The notes beneath the pieces are model-generated. The model saw nothing but the letters and a program-made list of their open reading frames with translations. It searched no databases and was not told where the DNA came from. DNA of 64,000 nucleotides, from positions 62,001 to 126,000 of the forward strand of contig NZ_JABWEB010000002.1 in NCBI RefSeq assembly GCF_013369485.1, read 5' to 3'. The DNA is from Massilia sp. BJB1822. GTDB taxonomy: Bacteria > Pseudomonadota > Gammaproteobacteria > Burkholderiales > Burkholderiaceae_D. This document shows positions 35,837-48,172 of the stretch, piece by piece. The position numbers were made by a program, and so were the translations under genes. Within the stretch, counting starts at the first letter, position 1; the number at the start of each line of letters is the position of its first letter.

Positions 35837-36825
35837 GCTTGCCGATCGCCCCCCAATCCGTGGTCGGCGCTGACGGCCTGCCGCTGTTTGGCCGCTATGC
35901 CGGCCAGGCCGAGTGCTTCGACTGGCCGGCGCTGGCCAAGCCCTATGCGCGCAACCGCCTGTGGCGCCGCCTGCATCACAAGAAATGGCATTACGTCTCG
36001 CTGGTGACGGAGCAACTGATGTGCGCTGTCGCCATCGTCGACGTGGGCTGGACCAGCACCTGCTTTGCCTATGCCTTCGACCGCAACGACGGCGACATCA
36101 TGGCCAATTATTCCCAGGACGGCTTGCCGGGCCGCTTCTCGGCCGGGGTGGCCGACAGCGTTGGCGGCGACAGCTGGTTCCGCACGCGCGAGACCCGCAT
36201 CACTATTGAGCATGCGCCGGGCGGCTGCTACCGCCTGGAGCTGCGCTGTCCGCATATGGAGATCGATGCCGAATTCGGTCCGGCCGCCTCGCCGCTGCTG
36301 CTGGCGACCGGACCGGTGAAGGGCGGCGCGGTGCATGCCACGCAAAAGTCTTCCGGCCTGCCGCTGACGGGCGAAGTGCGCACCTGGCGCGACGAATATC
36401 GGCTCGATGGCGGCGTCGCCAGCTTCGATTATTCGAATGGCTTGCTGGCGCGCGAAACGGCCTGGCGCTGGGCCTCGGGCCACAATCTGGAACTGGGTTT
36501 CAATCTGCAGGCCGGCTACTTCGGCGCCTGCGAGAATGCGCTCTGGCTGGACGGGCAAATCGTCCCGCTGGGGCCAGCCCATTTCATATATGATCAGCAT
36601 GACCCGCTGGCGCGCTGGCATATCTTTACCGAGGACGACCAGCTCGACTTGGTATTCACGCCGGAAGGCGCGCGCCGCCAGGACCGCAATCTGCTGGTGG
36701 CGGCCAGCCGCTATGTGCAGCCGGTCGGCACTTTCAATGGCTGGGTGCGCGCCGCGCCGGATGCGCCGCAGCGCATCGTCAGCCAGCTGGCGGGCGTCAC
36801 GGAAGACCATTTCTCGCGCTGGTAG
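35833..36825 (+). CDS. DUF2804 family protein
   Basis: A 330-residue protein of the DUF2804 family, function unknown. Landmarks: a basic RLHHKKWHYVS stretch near 45-60, GWTSTCFAYAFDR, the central DYSNGLLARETAWRWA segment, and the final GTFNGWVRA motif. No signal peptide or membrane segment. The start overlaps the ycaQ stop (ATGA), so the two are translated together. Their joint presence may mean a shared role, but the sequence gives no direct clue to it. Confidence 0.85.
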   Translation: MSLPIAPQSVVGADGLPLFGRYAGQAECFDWPALAKPYARNRLWRRLHHKKWHYVSLVTEQLMCAVAIVDVGWTSTCFAYAFDRNDGDIMANYSQDGLPGRFSAGVADSVGGDSWFRTRETRITIEHAPGGCYRLELRCPHMEIDAEFGPAASPLLLATGPVKGGAVHATQKSSGLPLTGEVRTWRDEYRLDGGVASFDYSNGLLARETAWRWASGHNLELGFNLQAGYFGACENALWLDGQIVPLGPAHFIYDQHDPLARWHIFTEDDQLDLVFTPEGARRQDRNLLVAASRYVQPVGTFNGWVRAAPDAPQRIVSQLAGVTEDHFSRW

Positions 36826-36881
36826 CGCAACGGATTTGACAGCGCGGTCCCTGTCCGTCCGGGCCGCTGAAAGGGAAGGCG

Positions 36882-39338
36882 ATGAGCATCAGGAATCTGT
36901 GCAGTCTGTTCGAACCGGGGTCGGTGGCCGTGATCGGCGCATCCAGTCGGCCCGACCGCATCGGCTACACGGTGCTGAACAATATGGCCGAATGCGGCTT
37001 TGCCGGCGCGCTGTGGCCGGTCAATCCCAAATACTCCGAACTGCGCGGCGTGCCTTGCTACCACCGCGTCTCGGCCCTGCCGCGCGCGCCGGAGCTGGCC
37101 CTCATCTGCACGCCGCCGGAGACGGTGCCGGGCCTGATCGCGGAACTGGGCGCGCGCGGCACGCGCGCAGCGGTGGTGCTGACGCCCGGCCTGTCGGAGG
37201 CGCGCAGTGGTGGCAAGAACCTGCGCCAGGCCATGCTGGACGCGGCCCGGCCGCACCGGCTGCGCATTCTTGGCCCCGGCGGCATCGGTCTGCTGGCGCC
37301 CCATGCCGGGCTGAATGCCAGCATGGCGCAAGTGGGCGCGCGACCAGGAAAAATCGCTTTCGTATCGCAATCGGGCATGCTGATGGCGGCGGTGCTGGAC
37401 TGGGCGCGGCAGCAGGGCATCGGTTTTTCGCGCGTGATCTCGCTGGGCGAGGGCGCTGATATCGACCTGGGCGACCTGCTCGATTTCCTGGCCGGCGACA
37501 GCGACACCACGGCCATCGTCATGCATATGGAATCGGTCAGCAATGCGCGCAAGTTCATGTCGGCGGCGCGCATGGCGGCGCGCGGCAAGCCGGTGATCGT
37601 CATGAAAGCCGGGCGCGAAGGCGACGACAAGGTGATCGACGCCGCCATCCGCCGCGCCGGCATGCTGCGCGTGTATTCCTCGGCCGATCTGTTCGACGCG
37701 GTGGAAACCGTGGCGCGCGCCAGGCCGCTGCGCGGCGAGCGCCTGGCCATCATCAGCAATGGCGGCAGCCTGGGCCAGTTGGCCGACGACGCCTTGCGCT
37801 GGCGCGGCGTGCGCCAGGCCACGCTGTCGGCGCCCACCCAGCGCCGCCTGGAACAAATGAAACCGCCGCCGGTGGTGGCGCAGGGCACCCTGGTGGTCGG
37901 TGGCGAGGCCACGCCGGAGCGCTATGCGGCCGTGCTGGACGCCTTGATACAGGAGCCGCAAGTCGATGCGCTGCTGCTGATTCACGCGCCCAGCACCGCC
38001 GCCGCCAGCGCCGATGTGGCGCGCGTGCTGGCGCCGATGGCGAAGGAGGCCGGCAAGAGCGTGCTGTCCTGCTGGCTGGGCGGGGCGGGCGCCACGGCCG
38101 CGCGCGAGACGTTCGCCGAGGCCGGACTGCCTTGCTATGACACGCCGGAAAAGGCCACGCGAGCCTTTCTGCAGATAGCCCAGTACCAGCGCAACCAGGC
38201 CTTGCTGATCGAGGTGCCGGCGCAGGCGCCGCCGGCGCCGGAACGCAGCGCCGCGCGCGCCATCGTCGACGCGGCGCTGGCGCAGGGCATCACGGCGCTG
38301 AGCCGGGAAGACGGCCAGGCAGTGTTGGCCGCCTACGGTATTCCGCTGGCTGCGCCGCCGCGCCGCCGCGGCGAGGGCAGTGCCGGCGCAGCGGCCGATG
38401 CCGCCGGCGATGGCGCCGCGCCGGCGGACGGCGAATTCCGCGGCAATGCGCGCAGCGATATCCAGCTGCGCGTGGCGGTGCGTATCGATCCCGTTTTCGG
38501 TCCCGCCATCAGCTTCGGCCAGGGCGGTCCGGCCGCGCTGGCGGTGGACGACCGCGCTGTCGGCCTGCCGCCGCTGAATATGGTGCTGGCGCGCGATGTG
38601 GTGGCGCGCACCCGGGTGGCGCGCCTGCTGGCCGACCATAGCGAAGCGATTTGCCGCGTGCTGATTCAGGTGGCCGAACTGGCCGTCGATATCGGCGAGC
38701 TGGCCGTGCTGGAGATCGACCCCTTGCTGGCCGGCGCCGGCGGCGTGCGGGTGCAGGATGCGCGCATCGAACTGGGGCCGCGCCGCGCCGAGGCCAGCCT
38801 GGCCATCCGTCCCTATCCGCAGGAACTGGAGCAGGACGTAGCCTGGCAGGGCGAAACCCTGCTGCTGCGCCCCATCCGTCCGGAAGACGCGCCGGCCCAT
38901 CTGCGCTTCTTCTCGGCCCTGCATGCCGACGATGTGCGCATGCGCTTTTTCACCGCCATGCGCGAATTGCCGCCGGCCCAGCTGGCGCGCCTGACCCAGA
39001 TCGATTACGACCGCGCCATGGCCTTCATCGCCACCCGCAGCGGCGCCGACGGCCAGCCGGAAACGCTGGGCGTGGTGCGCGCCGTGGCCGATCCGGACAA
39101 CCAGCGCGCCGAATTCGCCATCGTGGTGCGTTCGGACTTGAAGGGCAAGGGCTTGGGCGTGGTGCTGTTCGAGAAGCTGGTGGCGTACTTCCGCGAACGC
39201 GGAACGCGCGAGTTGTGGGGCGAAACCCTGTCGGAAAATACCGGCATGCAGCGCCTGATCAAGCGCTTCGGCGGCACGGTCACGCCCTCGGCGGAAACCG
39301 GCATTGTGGAATTACTGCTCAGATTACAACAGAAATGA
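36882..39338 (+). CDS. Acyl-CoA synthetase (NDP-forming)/GNAT acetyltransferase fusion with truncated ATP-grasp
   Basis: Resembles the Pat/PatZ protein lysine acetyltransferases: CoA-binding Rossmann domain (about 8-105, VIGASSRP), two succinyl-CoA-ligase-like flavodoxin domains (about 150-470), an ATP-grasp region, and a C-terminal GNAT domain (about 660-810; SDLKGKGLG is the acetyl-CoA-binding loop). At 818 residues it is shorter than E. coli Pat (886). The ATP-grasp starts normally (AYGIPL near 486), but the usual stretch with the ATP-binding lysine and HKS motif is missing. An Ala/Gly/Arg-rich linker (about 490-522) leads directly to DPVFGP. The domain probably cannot bind ATP as in ACD enzymes. 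The GNAT part looks intact. Confidence 0.87.
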   Translation: MSIRNLCSLFEPGSVAVIGASSRPDRIGYTVLNNMAECGFAGALWPVNPKYSELRGVPCYHRVSALPRAPELALICTPPETVPGLIAELGARGTRAAVVLTPGLSEARSGGKNLRQAMLDAARPHRLRILGPGGIGLLAPHAGLNASMAQVGARPGKIAFVSQSGMLMAAVLDWARQQGIGFSRVISLGEGADIDLGDLLDFLAGDSDTTAIVMHMESVSNARKFMSAARMAARGKPVIVMKAGREGDDKVIDAAIRRAGMLRVYSSADLFDAVETVARARPLRGERLAIISNGGSLGQLADDALRWRGVRQATLSAPTQRRLEQMKPPPVVAQGTLVVGGEATPERYAAVLDALIQEPQVDALLLIHAPSTAAASADVARVLAPMAKEAGKSVLSCWLGGAGATAARETFAEAGLPCYDTPEKATRAFLQIAQYQRNQALLIEVPAQAPPAPERSAARAIVDAALAQGITALSREDGQAVLAAYGIPLAAPPRRRGEGSAGAAADAAGDGAAPADGEFRGNARSDIQLRVAVRIDPVFGPAISFGQGGPAALAVDDRAVGLPPLNMVLARDVVARTRVARLLADHSEAICRVLIQVAELAVDIGELAVLEIDPLLAGAGGVRVQDARIELGPRRAEASLAIRPYPQELEQDVAWQGETLLLRPIRPEDAPAHLRFFSALHADDVRMRFFTAMRELPPAQLARLTQIDYDRAMAFIATRSGADGQPETLGVVRAVADPDNQRAEFAIVVRSDLKGKGLGVVLFEKLVAYFRERGTRELWGETLSENTGMQRLIKRFGGTVTPSAETGIVELLLRLQQK

Positions 39339-39463
39339 GAAAAATTTTGCGCTAGAATCGACAGTTCCAACTGACGCTTGCGCTAGGTCAAAGCAATGTT
39401 GTCAGCTTTACTTACACTTCTACTTCCGTATGGTCACCCGTGTCATGTAAGGGAGTAAGACAG

Positions 39464-40138
39464 ATGTTGACGGCTACTTACACTTTGGTTGCCTTGTCGG
39501 TTGAGCAGGCCAGTATGCGCATGGGCCTGCTGGCGCTGCAAAAACAGATGCAGTCCACGCTGACATTGCAGCGCAGCCTTTCGCTTTCGCAGCTTGAATA
39601 TGCCTGCGAAAACCTGAACCGTTTATACGATGCTTGCCATTGGCGCAAGATTGAACAGTACCTCATTCCCGCGCTGCGCCAGGCCACCGAAAAGGCCGAC
39701 CAGCTGCTCGATGAGCTCAGCCTGCTGAACCAGAATGCGCTGACGGCCGTCCGCCAGATGCAGGCGCAGATGGAGAATGCGGGCGAGGATAGCGAAGAGC
39801 GCGTGGCCGAGGTGTGCGCCGCCATCGATACCTTCTGCGAGTCGCTGCTGCAAAGGCTGGACAAGGAAGAGCGCGAGCTGTTCGCCATCGCGCGCCGCGC
39901 CATTTGCGGCGAAGCCTGGTTCGCCATCGCCAACCAGATGCTGGCGCATGAAGCCGAAGCGGAAGAGGCGCGCCGCGAGCGTGCTGCGCGGCCCTTGTCC
40001 CTGGCCAGGCCGGCCGCCATCATTGCCCTGGGCGTGCCCGGACTGGACGGTGTGGCGGGAGAGGAAACGGAATTAGATACGCCGGAGCTGGGTTCCCACC
40101 ATCGCCAGCTCCCGGCCCGCCGTTACGCCGGCGATTGA
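39464..40138 (+). CDS. Helical protein of unknown function
   Basis: An unrecognised protein of 224 residues, mostly predicted helix with heptad-like spacing (residues about 25-150). An early hydrophobic segment (TYTLVALSVEQ) is not strong enough for a certain membrane anchor. A C-terminal 60 residues are Arg/Ala/Gly-rich and probably loose. The ATG is preceded by AAGGGAGTAAGACAG, a good ribosome site; an upstream in-frame start is less likely. It stands alone between the acetyltransferase and the DUF349 gene on the same strand. A regulatory or cell-envelope role would be speculation. Confidence 0.65.
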   Translation: MLTATYTLVALSVEQASMRMGLLALQKQMQSTLTLQRSLSLSQLEYACENLNRLYDACHWRKIEQYLIPALRQATEKADQLLDELSLLNQNALTAVRQMQAQMENAGEDSEERVAEVCAAIDTFCESLLQRLDKEERELFAIARRAICGEAWFAIANQMLAHEAEAEEARRERAARPLSLARPAAIIALGVPGLDGVAGEETELDTPELGSHHRQLPARRYAGD

Positions 40139-40249
40139 TCGCCAGGGAAACGGGAGCCGCCGCGTTGCCGCGGCGGCGATCCATGCCCGCTTGGGCACGG
40201 CGCGCGGCGCTTTGCTATGATGGTGGTTTTGATCCATCCATAGCTCATC

Positions 40250-42874
40250 ATGTTCGAATTCCTTTTCAAACGGCCGGGCGACAAGCCTGCTGGCCCGCAG
40301 GGCGCAGCCTCCGAACAGTCTGTTGCGGCCGGGAACAGTGCGGGACAGGGCAACCAGCAAGCGCAGGCGCGCCGGGCCGAGCAGGCCGCGCAAGCCAAGG
40401 CGCTGGCCGGCAACGAAGCCGCCGCCGTGGAATTGATACTGCGCAGCGAATTCGCCGAGGTGCGCCTGGCTGCCGCCGAATATGTGCAAGCTCAGCCGCT
40501 GCTGGAACAGGTGCAGCAAGCCATGCGCAATACCGACCGCCGCGTGGCCAAGCTGATGCAGAGCCGTCTCGACGCCTTGCGCCACCAGCAGGCCGAGCAG
40601 CGCCAGGCCGAGGCCAGCATCGCCCAGGCGCAAAAACTCTTGCAGGATGAGAAACTCACCCCAAACCAGGTTGCTGATCTCGACCGCCAATGGCAGGTAA
40701 TTGCCGCCGGCAGCGCGCTGAGCGAACGCTTTGGCGTGGAGCGCCAGGCGCTGGCGGCGCGCCTGGAAGCCCAGGTCAGCCTGCAGCGCGCCGTGATCGA
40801 TGCGCTGGCGGCCGTGCGCCGCCTGGCCGCCGAAGCCCGTCCCGCCGATGAAGCCGGCCGCGCGGCGCAGACGGAGCAACTGGCGCGCCTGCAAGCCGAA
40901 CATGCAGAGCATCTGGCGAATGCCGAAGGCGTCTCCCTGCCGCGTCACCTGCTGAACGATTTCGAGCAGGCGATGAGTCAGACGCAAGCCGCCCTGGCCC
41001 AGGCACCGAAGGCGGCGCCAGCCGCTGCTGCCGTCCATGGCGCGGCGGCGGCCGAGGCGCCGGCCGGCAGCGATACGCGTCCAGCGGCGGCCCCGGTCGA
41101 GACGTCCACCACCGCGCCGCATGCTGCCGCCGAGGGCGCCAATGGCGAGGCGGCCCATCCGCAGGGCGCGGCCGATGGCGCCGAGGCCCGCCCGCCGCGC
41201 GACAAGCACAAAGCCACCCCGGCCGACAAGGAAGCCAACCGCCACTTCATGGAGCTGGTGGATGCGCTGGAAGCGGCCTTGCAGCAAGGCCAGCTCCATA
41301 TTGCTGCTGAGCATGATAAGACCTTGAAGGAAAGCAAAACCGGCCGCCTGTCGCAGTCCCAGGCCGAGCGTCTGGCCCATGTGCGCGCCGAGCTGAAGCG
41401 GTTGGGCGACTGGGCGCGCTGGGGTGGCAATGTCTCGCGCGAAGAACTGGTGAAAGCGGTGGAGGAATTGCCGGCCCAAGGTTTGCCGATGAGCGAGCTG
41501 GCCAAGAAGGTGGGCAGCATGCGCGACCGCTGGAAGGCGCTCGACAGCGTGTCCGGCGCCGCGCCCAAGAGCTTGTGGGAGAAATTCGACGCCGCCTGCA
41601 CCGCCGCGTATGCCCCGGCCGCCGCCCACTTCAAGCACCTGGCCGACGAACGCCACACCAACGCCGACAAGGCCCAGGCCCTGATCGACGAAGTCAGCGC
41701 CCTGATCGCGCGCGGCGTCTCGCGGCCATTGCCGGCCGATGCCGCCGCCGGCGATGCGCCCGGCACCCTGCCGCACACCTATGACTGGCGCGCCATGGCT
41801 TCGTCCTCGCAGCGTCTGCGCCAGGCCTGGAGCCGCCTCGGCACCATCGACCGCAAGGATAAGAAAAAGCTGGACGCCGCCTTCGCCGCCGCCATGGCCG
41901 AGCTGATGGCGCCGCTGGAAGAGCAGCGCAAGATCGAAGTGGCGCGCCGCGAGCAATTGGTCGAGGAAGTCGGCAAGCTCAATCCGAGCGACCGCAACAC
42001 CATCGAAACCCTGCGCCGCCTGCAGGAAAGCTGGCAGGAGCATGCCAAGGCGCTGCCGCTGGAGCGCAAGGCCGAGCAGGCGCTGTGGCAGCGCTTCCGC
42101 GGCGCCTGCGACGCCATCTTCGCCAAGCGCAAGGAGCACGCCCACGCCGCCGACGCCGAGCGCCGCAGCCATCTGCATGTGCGCGAAGACATCTGCGTCA
42201 GCCTGGAAAGCGCCACCTTCGAGGGCGAGGACAAGGCCCAGCTGAACGCCATGGTCAAAGCCCTGCGCGACGCCGCTGCCGCCTGGCATGCCAGCGGCAG
42301 CGTGCCGCGCGCCGCCGAGCAGAAGATCGAGCAGCGCTACAAGAGCGCCGTGGCGGCCCTGCAGTCGCGCGCCGACGCCATCCGCCGCCGCGCCAGCGCC
42401 GCCCAGACCACGGCCATGCGCGAAAAACTGCGTCTGACCCAGGCACTGGAGGCGGCCATCGCCGCGCCGGGCGAGATCGACGCCGCCGACTGGAGCGCGC
42501 GCTGGCAAGCCTTGCCGGCTTTGCCGGGCGATTTCGAACGCACCCTGCGCCAGCGCTTCGACGCGGGCGTGAAAGCGGGCGCCGGCACTGGCCGCAGCGC
42601 TTATGCGAGCGCCCTGGAAGCCAGCCGCGAACGCCTGCTGGAAGAAGTGCTGCGCCTGGAAATCGGCGCCGGCATCGACAGCGGCGCGGAATTTGCGCGC
42701 GAACGCCTGAAAATGCAGGTCGAGGTGCTGCAAAGCTCCCTCAAATCCGGCCACAAGCCGGACGGCCACGCCACCCAGTTCCTGCAGCTGTGCGCCATGC
42801 CGGCCCTGGCCGACGACCGCACCGCCACCCGCATCGAGCAACTGTTTCGCCGCCTCGGGGCGGAAGCTAAATGA
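40250..42874 (+). CDS. DUF349 domain protein
   Basis: An 874-residue helical protein with repeated DUF349 units. The pattern DRWKALDSV...LWEKFDAAC and ESWQEHAKAL...LWQRFRGACD is typical, at least four times in the C-terminal half (about residues 330-700). The N-terminal third is coiled-coil-like with low-complexity Ala/Glu sequence. DUF349 proteins are widespread and poorly understood; some affect envelope stress or cell division. The stop overlaps the moaE start as ATGA. Nothing in the sequence explains that coupling. Confidence 0.85.
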   Translation: MFEFLFKRPGDKPAGPQGAASEQSVAAGNSAGQGNQQAQARRAEQAAQAKALAGNEAAAVELILRSEFAEVRLAAAEYVQAQPLLEQVQQAMRNTDRRVAKLMQSRLDALRHQQAEQRQAEASIAQAQKLLQDEKLTPNQVADLDRQWQVIAAGSALSERFGVERQALAARLEAQVSLQRAVIDALAAVRRLAAEARPADEAGRAAQTEQLARLQAEHAEHLANAEGVSLPRHLLNDFEQAMSQTQAALAQAPKAAPAAAAVHGAAAAEAPAGSDTRPAAAPVETSTTAPHAAAEGANGEAAHPQGAADGAEARPPRDKHKATPADKEANRHFMELVDALEAALQQGQLHIAAEHDKTLKESKTGRLSQSQAERLAHVRAELKRLGDWARWGGNVSREELVKAVEELPAQGLPMSELAKKVGSMRDRWKALDSVSGAAPKSLWEKFDAACTAAYAPAAAHFKHLADERHTNADKAQALIDEVSALIARGVSRPLPADAAAGDAPGTLPHTYDWRAMASSSQRLRQAWSRLGTIDRKDKKKLDAAFAAAMAELMAPLEEQRKIEVARREQLVEEVGKLNPSDRNTIETLRRLQESWQEHAKALPLERKAEQALWQRFRGACDAIFAKRKEHAHAADAERRSHLHVREDICVSLESATFEGEDKAQLNAMVKALRDAAAAWHASGSVPRAAEQKIEQRYKSAVAALQSRADAIRRRASAAQTTAMREKLRLTQALEAAIAAPGEIDAADWSARWQALPALPGDFERTLRQRFDAGVKAGAGTGRSAYASALEASRERLLEEVLRLEIGAGIDSGAEFARERLKMQVEVLQSSLKSGHKPDGHATQFLQLCAMPALADDRTATRIEQLFRRLGAEAK

Positions 42875-43350
42875 ATGAAAGTAGCATGCAGCAAGTAAGA
42901 ATCCAGACCGAAGACTTCGACGTGGCCAGCGAACTGGCGCAATTGCGGGCCGGCGACGCCCGCGTCGGCGGCATCGTCAGCTTTGTCGGCACCGTGCGCG
43001 ATCTGAACGAGGGCGCGGCCATCTCCAGCATGGAGCTCGAGCATTATCCGGGCATGACCGAGCAATCCATCCAGGCCATCATTGACCAGGCGCGCCAGCG
43101 CTGGCCGCTGTATGGGGCGCTGGTGATCCACCGCGTCGGCCCGCTCCAGCCCATGGACCAGATCGTGCTGGTGGCCGTCACCTCGGCTCACCGGGGCGAG
43201 GCGTTTGCCGCTTGCGAATTCATCATCGACTATCTGAAGACCGAGGCGCCGTTCTGGAAGAAGGAAGAAACGCCCGAGGGCGCGCGCTGGGTCGATGCCC
43301 GCGTCAGCGACGACCAGGCTTTGCGGAAGTGGGCGCTGCCGGATATGTGA
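42871..43350 (+). CDS. moaE: Molybdopterin synthase catalytic subunit MoaE
   Basis: Large subunit of molybdopterin synthase, which inserts sulfur from MoaD thiocarboxylate into precursor Z. It is 159 residues. The family signatures are clear: GGIVSFVGTVRD near 30-42, LEHYPGMTEQ, VGPLQPMDQIVLVAV and the catalytic-lysine region FWKKEETPEGARWV. Translation is coupled to the DUF349 gene (ATGA overlap), and no moaD or other moa gene is next to it. An alternative ATG 15 bases further in would remove five residues. Confidence 0.94.
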   Translation: MNESSMQQVRIQTEDFDVASELAQLRAGDARVGGIVSFVGTVRDLNEGAAISSMELEHYPGMTEQSIQAIIDQARQRWPLYGALVIHRVGPLQPMDQIVLVAVTSAHRGEAFAACEFIIDYLKTEAPFWKKEETPEGARWVDARVSDDQALRKWALPDM

Positions 43351-43369
43351 TTTTCGTCACAAACCGGGT

Positions 43370-43397
43370 CTTGAAAACCAGCAGCGCATCCTTATTT
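43370..43397 (+). promoter_or_regulatory. Sigma32-like heat-shock promoter of clpB
   Basis: The -35 CTTGAA (43370-43375), a 14-base spacer and a -10-like CCTTATTT (43390-43397) match the sigma32 consensus (CTTGAA / CCCCATNT) well. It lies 32 bases before the clpB ATG, as expected for a heat-shock gene. Confidence 0.65.
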
Positions 43398-43429
43398 TGT
43401 CCTTAAGATAAATTCAGGAGCACTGCCAA

Positions 43430-46018
<2,589 letters not shown>

Positions 46019-46914
46019 TCTGTGGCGAAGAAGGCGCTGGGGCTGAGGCCGAAGGTCTTCTTGAACATGGCGGAGAAGGCGGATTGGCTGGCGTAGCCGA
46101 GCTGCTCGGCCACCTGCGCCAGCGGCAGGCCACGGGCGATCAAGGGGGCGGCGTGGGCCAGTCTCACTTGCTGGCGCCATTGGCCGAAGCTTAGGCCGAG
46201 CTCGCGCTCGAACAGGCGGGCGAGGGTGCGTTCGGAGGCGCCGACCTGGCCCGCCCACGCTTCGAGCGTTTGCGGCGAGCCAGGATCGGCCATCAGGCTG
46301 TCGCACAGGGCTTTCAGGCGCTTGTCGCTGGGCAGGGGGACGCGGATGGGGCGGGTGGCGGAGCGGCCGAGTTCGTCCAGTATCAGTTCGGCCAGCAGAC
46401 GGTAGCGCGGGGTCGGAGGCTGGTCGCCGATCTGTTCCAGCGCGAGGATCAGCTCGCGCAGCAGGGACGTGACCTGGAGCACGCGGCATTCGTCGCCGGC
46501 AAACGGGGCGCGCGCGGCCAGCACGCGCACGGGACGCAGACGGGTACGCTCGAGCACCGTCACTTCGTGCATCACATGGGGCGCGACCCAGATGGCACGC
46601 TGCGGCGGCACAATCCAGCTGCTGTTGTTGGCGGTGACGCGCAGCACGCCTTCCAGCGCATATGTCACCTGGCCCCACTCGTGCTTGTGGGCGCTCATGT
46701 ATTCATTGGTCTGGAGATCGCGCCCGATCAGCGTGACCGGACGGCCGGCGTCGGGATCGTAGCAGCTGGGGTAGCCGGCGGTGTTGTTGAGGATGGTGAT
46801 GGCCATGCGGATCCAGGGTTGGCAGGAATTCGACAAATTATGTCATCTTGTCTCAAATCGGGCGATGTGATTTTGCATACACTGCAGTGGACTGTTCATC
46901 TTTGAAGGAAAGCT

Positions 46915-48135
46915 ATGACATCCACTGTATCAACGGCCGTGCTGCGCGAGGATGCGCGCGTGATCGGCCTCGTCGGCCTGGCCCACGGCGTGTCCCATTT
47001 CTACCACCTGATCCTGGCCGGCCTGTTTCCCTGGCTGAAGCCGGCGTTCAATCTCTCGTATTCCGAGCTGGGCTTGCTTATGACGGTGTTTTTCGTCATC
47101 TCCGGCATCGGCCAGGCACTGGCCGGCTTCGTGGTGGACCGCGTTGGCGCGCGCCGCGTGCTGTTTTTCGGCGTTGTCATGCTGGGCGTGTCGGCGCTGG
47201 CGCTGTCGGCCGCCACCAGCTATGCCATGCTGATGCTGGGCGCGCTGCTGGCGGGCGTGGGCAATAGCATCTTCCACCCGGCCGACTACACCATCCTCAA
47301 CCAGCGCGTGTCGAAGCAGCGCCTGGCCCACGGCTTTTCGGTGCATGGCATCAGCGGCAATATCGGCTGGGCCGCCGCGCCGCTGTTCCTGACCTCGGTG
47401 GCGGCCCTGGCCAGCTGGCGCGCGGCCCTGCTGTGGGCGGCCGTGCTGCCCTTCGGCGTGCTGGCCATCCTGTTCCTGAACCGCCATGCGTTGCGTCCTG
47501 ACCCGATCGTTCAGGCCAAGGCCGATGCGCCGCAAGGAGCGGGTCTGGACTTCCTGCGCCTGCCGCAGGTGTGGATGTGCTTTGCCTTCTTCCTGCTGAC
47601 GGCGATTGCGTTGGGCGGCATCCAGAGCTTCGCCTCGGCCAGTCTGGTCAAGCTGTACGGGATGTCGCTGCAGCTGGCGACCAGCGCCTATACCGCGTAC
47701 ATGCTGGCTTCGGCGGGCGGCATGCTGCTGGGCGGCTTTGTCGGCGCGCGCAGCAAGGACCACGACCGCAATATCGCCATCGCCTTCACCTTGGCGGCGC
47801 TGCTGGCCGTGCTGCTGTCGCTGTCCCTGGTGCCGGCCTGGGTGGCGTTTGCGATGATGGGCCTGATCGGTTTCTTCTCCGGCGTGGCCGGGCCGTCGCG
47901 CGACCTGATGATACGCGCCGCGGCGCCGAAGAACGCCACCGGCCGCGTGTATGGCGTGGTGTATTCGGGCCTGGACAGCGGCCTGGCCATCGGTCCGCTG
48001 CTGTTCGGCGCGCTGATGGACGCCAACCGGCCGTCCTGGGTTTTCCTGTGCATCGCGCTGTTCCAGGCGCTGGCGATCGCCACGGCGGTCGGCGTGGGTG
48101 GAAATACCCGTGCCATGCAGCTCAAAAATGCTTAA
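46915..48135 (+). CDS. MFS transporter
   Basis: A 406-residue major facilitator with about 12 membrane spans. The loop between helices 2 and 3 carries the MFS motif (DRVGARRV). The middle contains a basic cytoplasmic loop. The closest resemblance by eye is to the fosmidomycin-resistance (Fsr)-type branch, but substrate is unknown. It diverges from the AraC-type regulator, which is a common efflux arrangement. rraA follows 37 bases later and may be partly cotranscribed. Confidence 0.85.
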   Translation: MTSTVSTAVLREDARVIGLVGLAHGVSHFYHLILAGLFPWLKPAFNLSYSELGLLMTVFFVISGIGQALAGFVVDRVGARRVLFFGVVMLGVSALALSAATSYAMLMLGALLAGVGNSIFHPADYTILNQRVSKQRLAHGFSVHGISGNIGWAAAPLFLTSVAALASWRAALLWAAVLPFGVLAILFLNRHALRPDPIVQAKADAPQGAGLDFLRLPQVWMCFAFFLLTAIALGGIQSFASASLVKLYGMSLQLATSAYTAYMLASAGGMLLGGFVGARSKDHDRNIAIAFTLAALLAVLLSLSLVPAWVAFAMMGLIGFFSGVAGPSRDLMIRAAAPKNATGRVYGVVYSGLDSGLAIGPLLFGALMDANRPSWVFLCIALFQALAIATAVGVGGNTRAMQLKNA

Positions 48136-48172
48136 AATTATCAGCATTTTGATAACGCTTGCAGGATAAACC

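Noticed and set aside
40073..42841. Long minus-strand frame opposite the DUF349 gene
   Set aside because: DUF349 repeats are on the plus strand, and its start and stop match its neighbours. The reverse frame has no domain.
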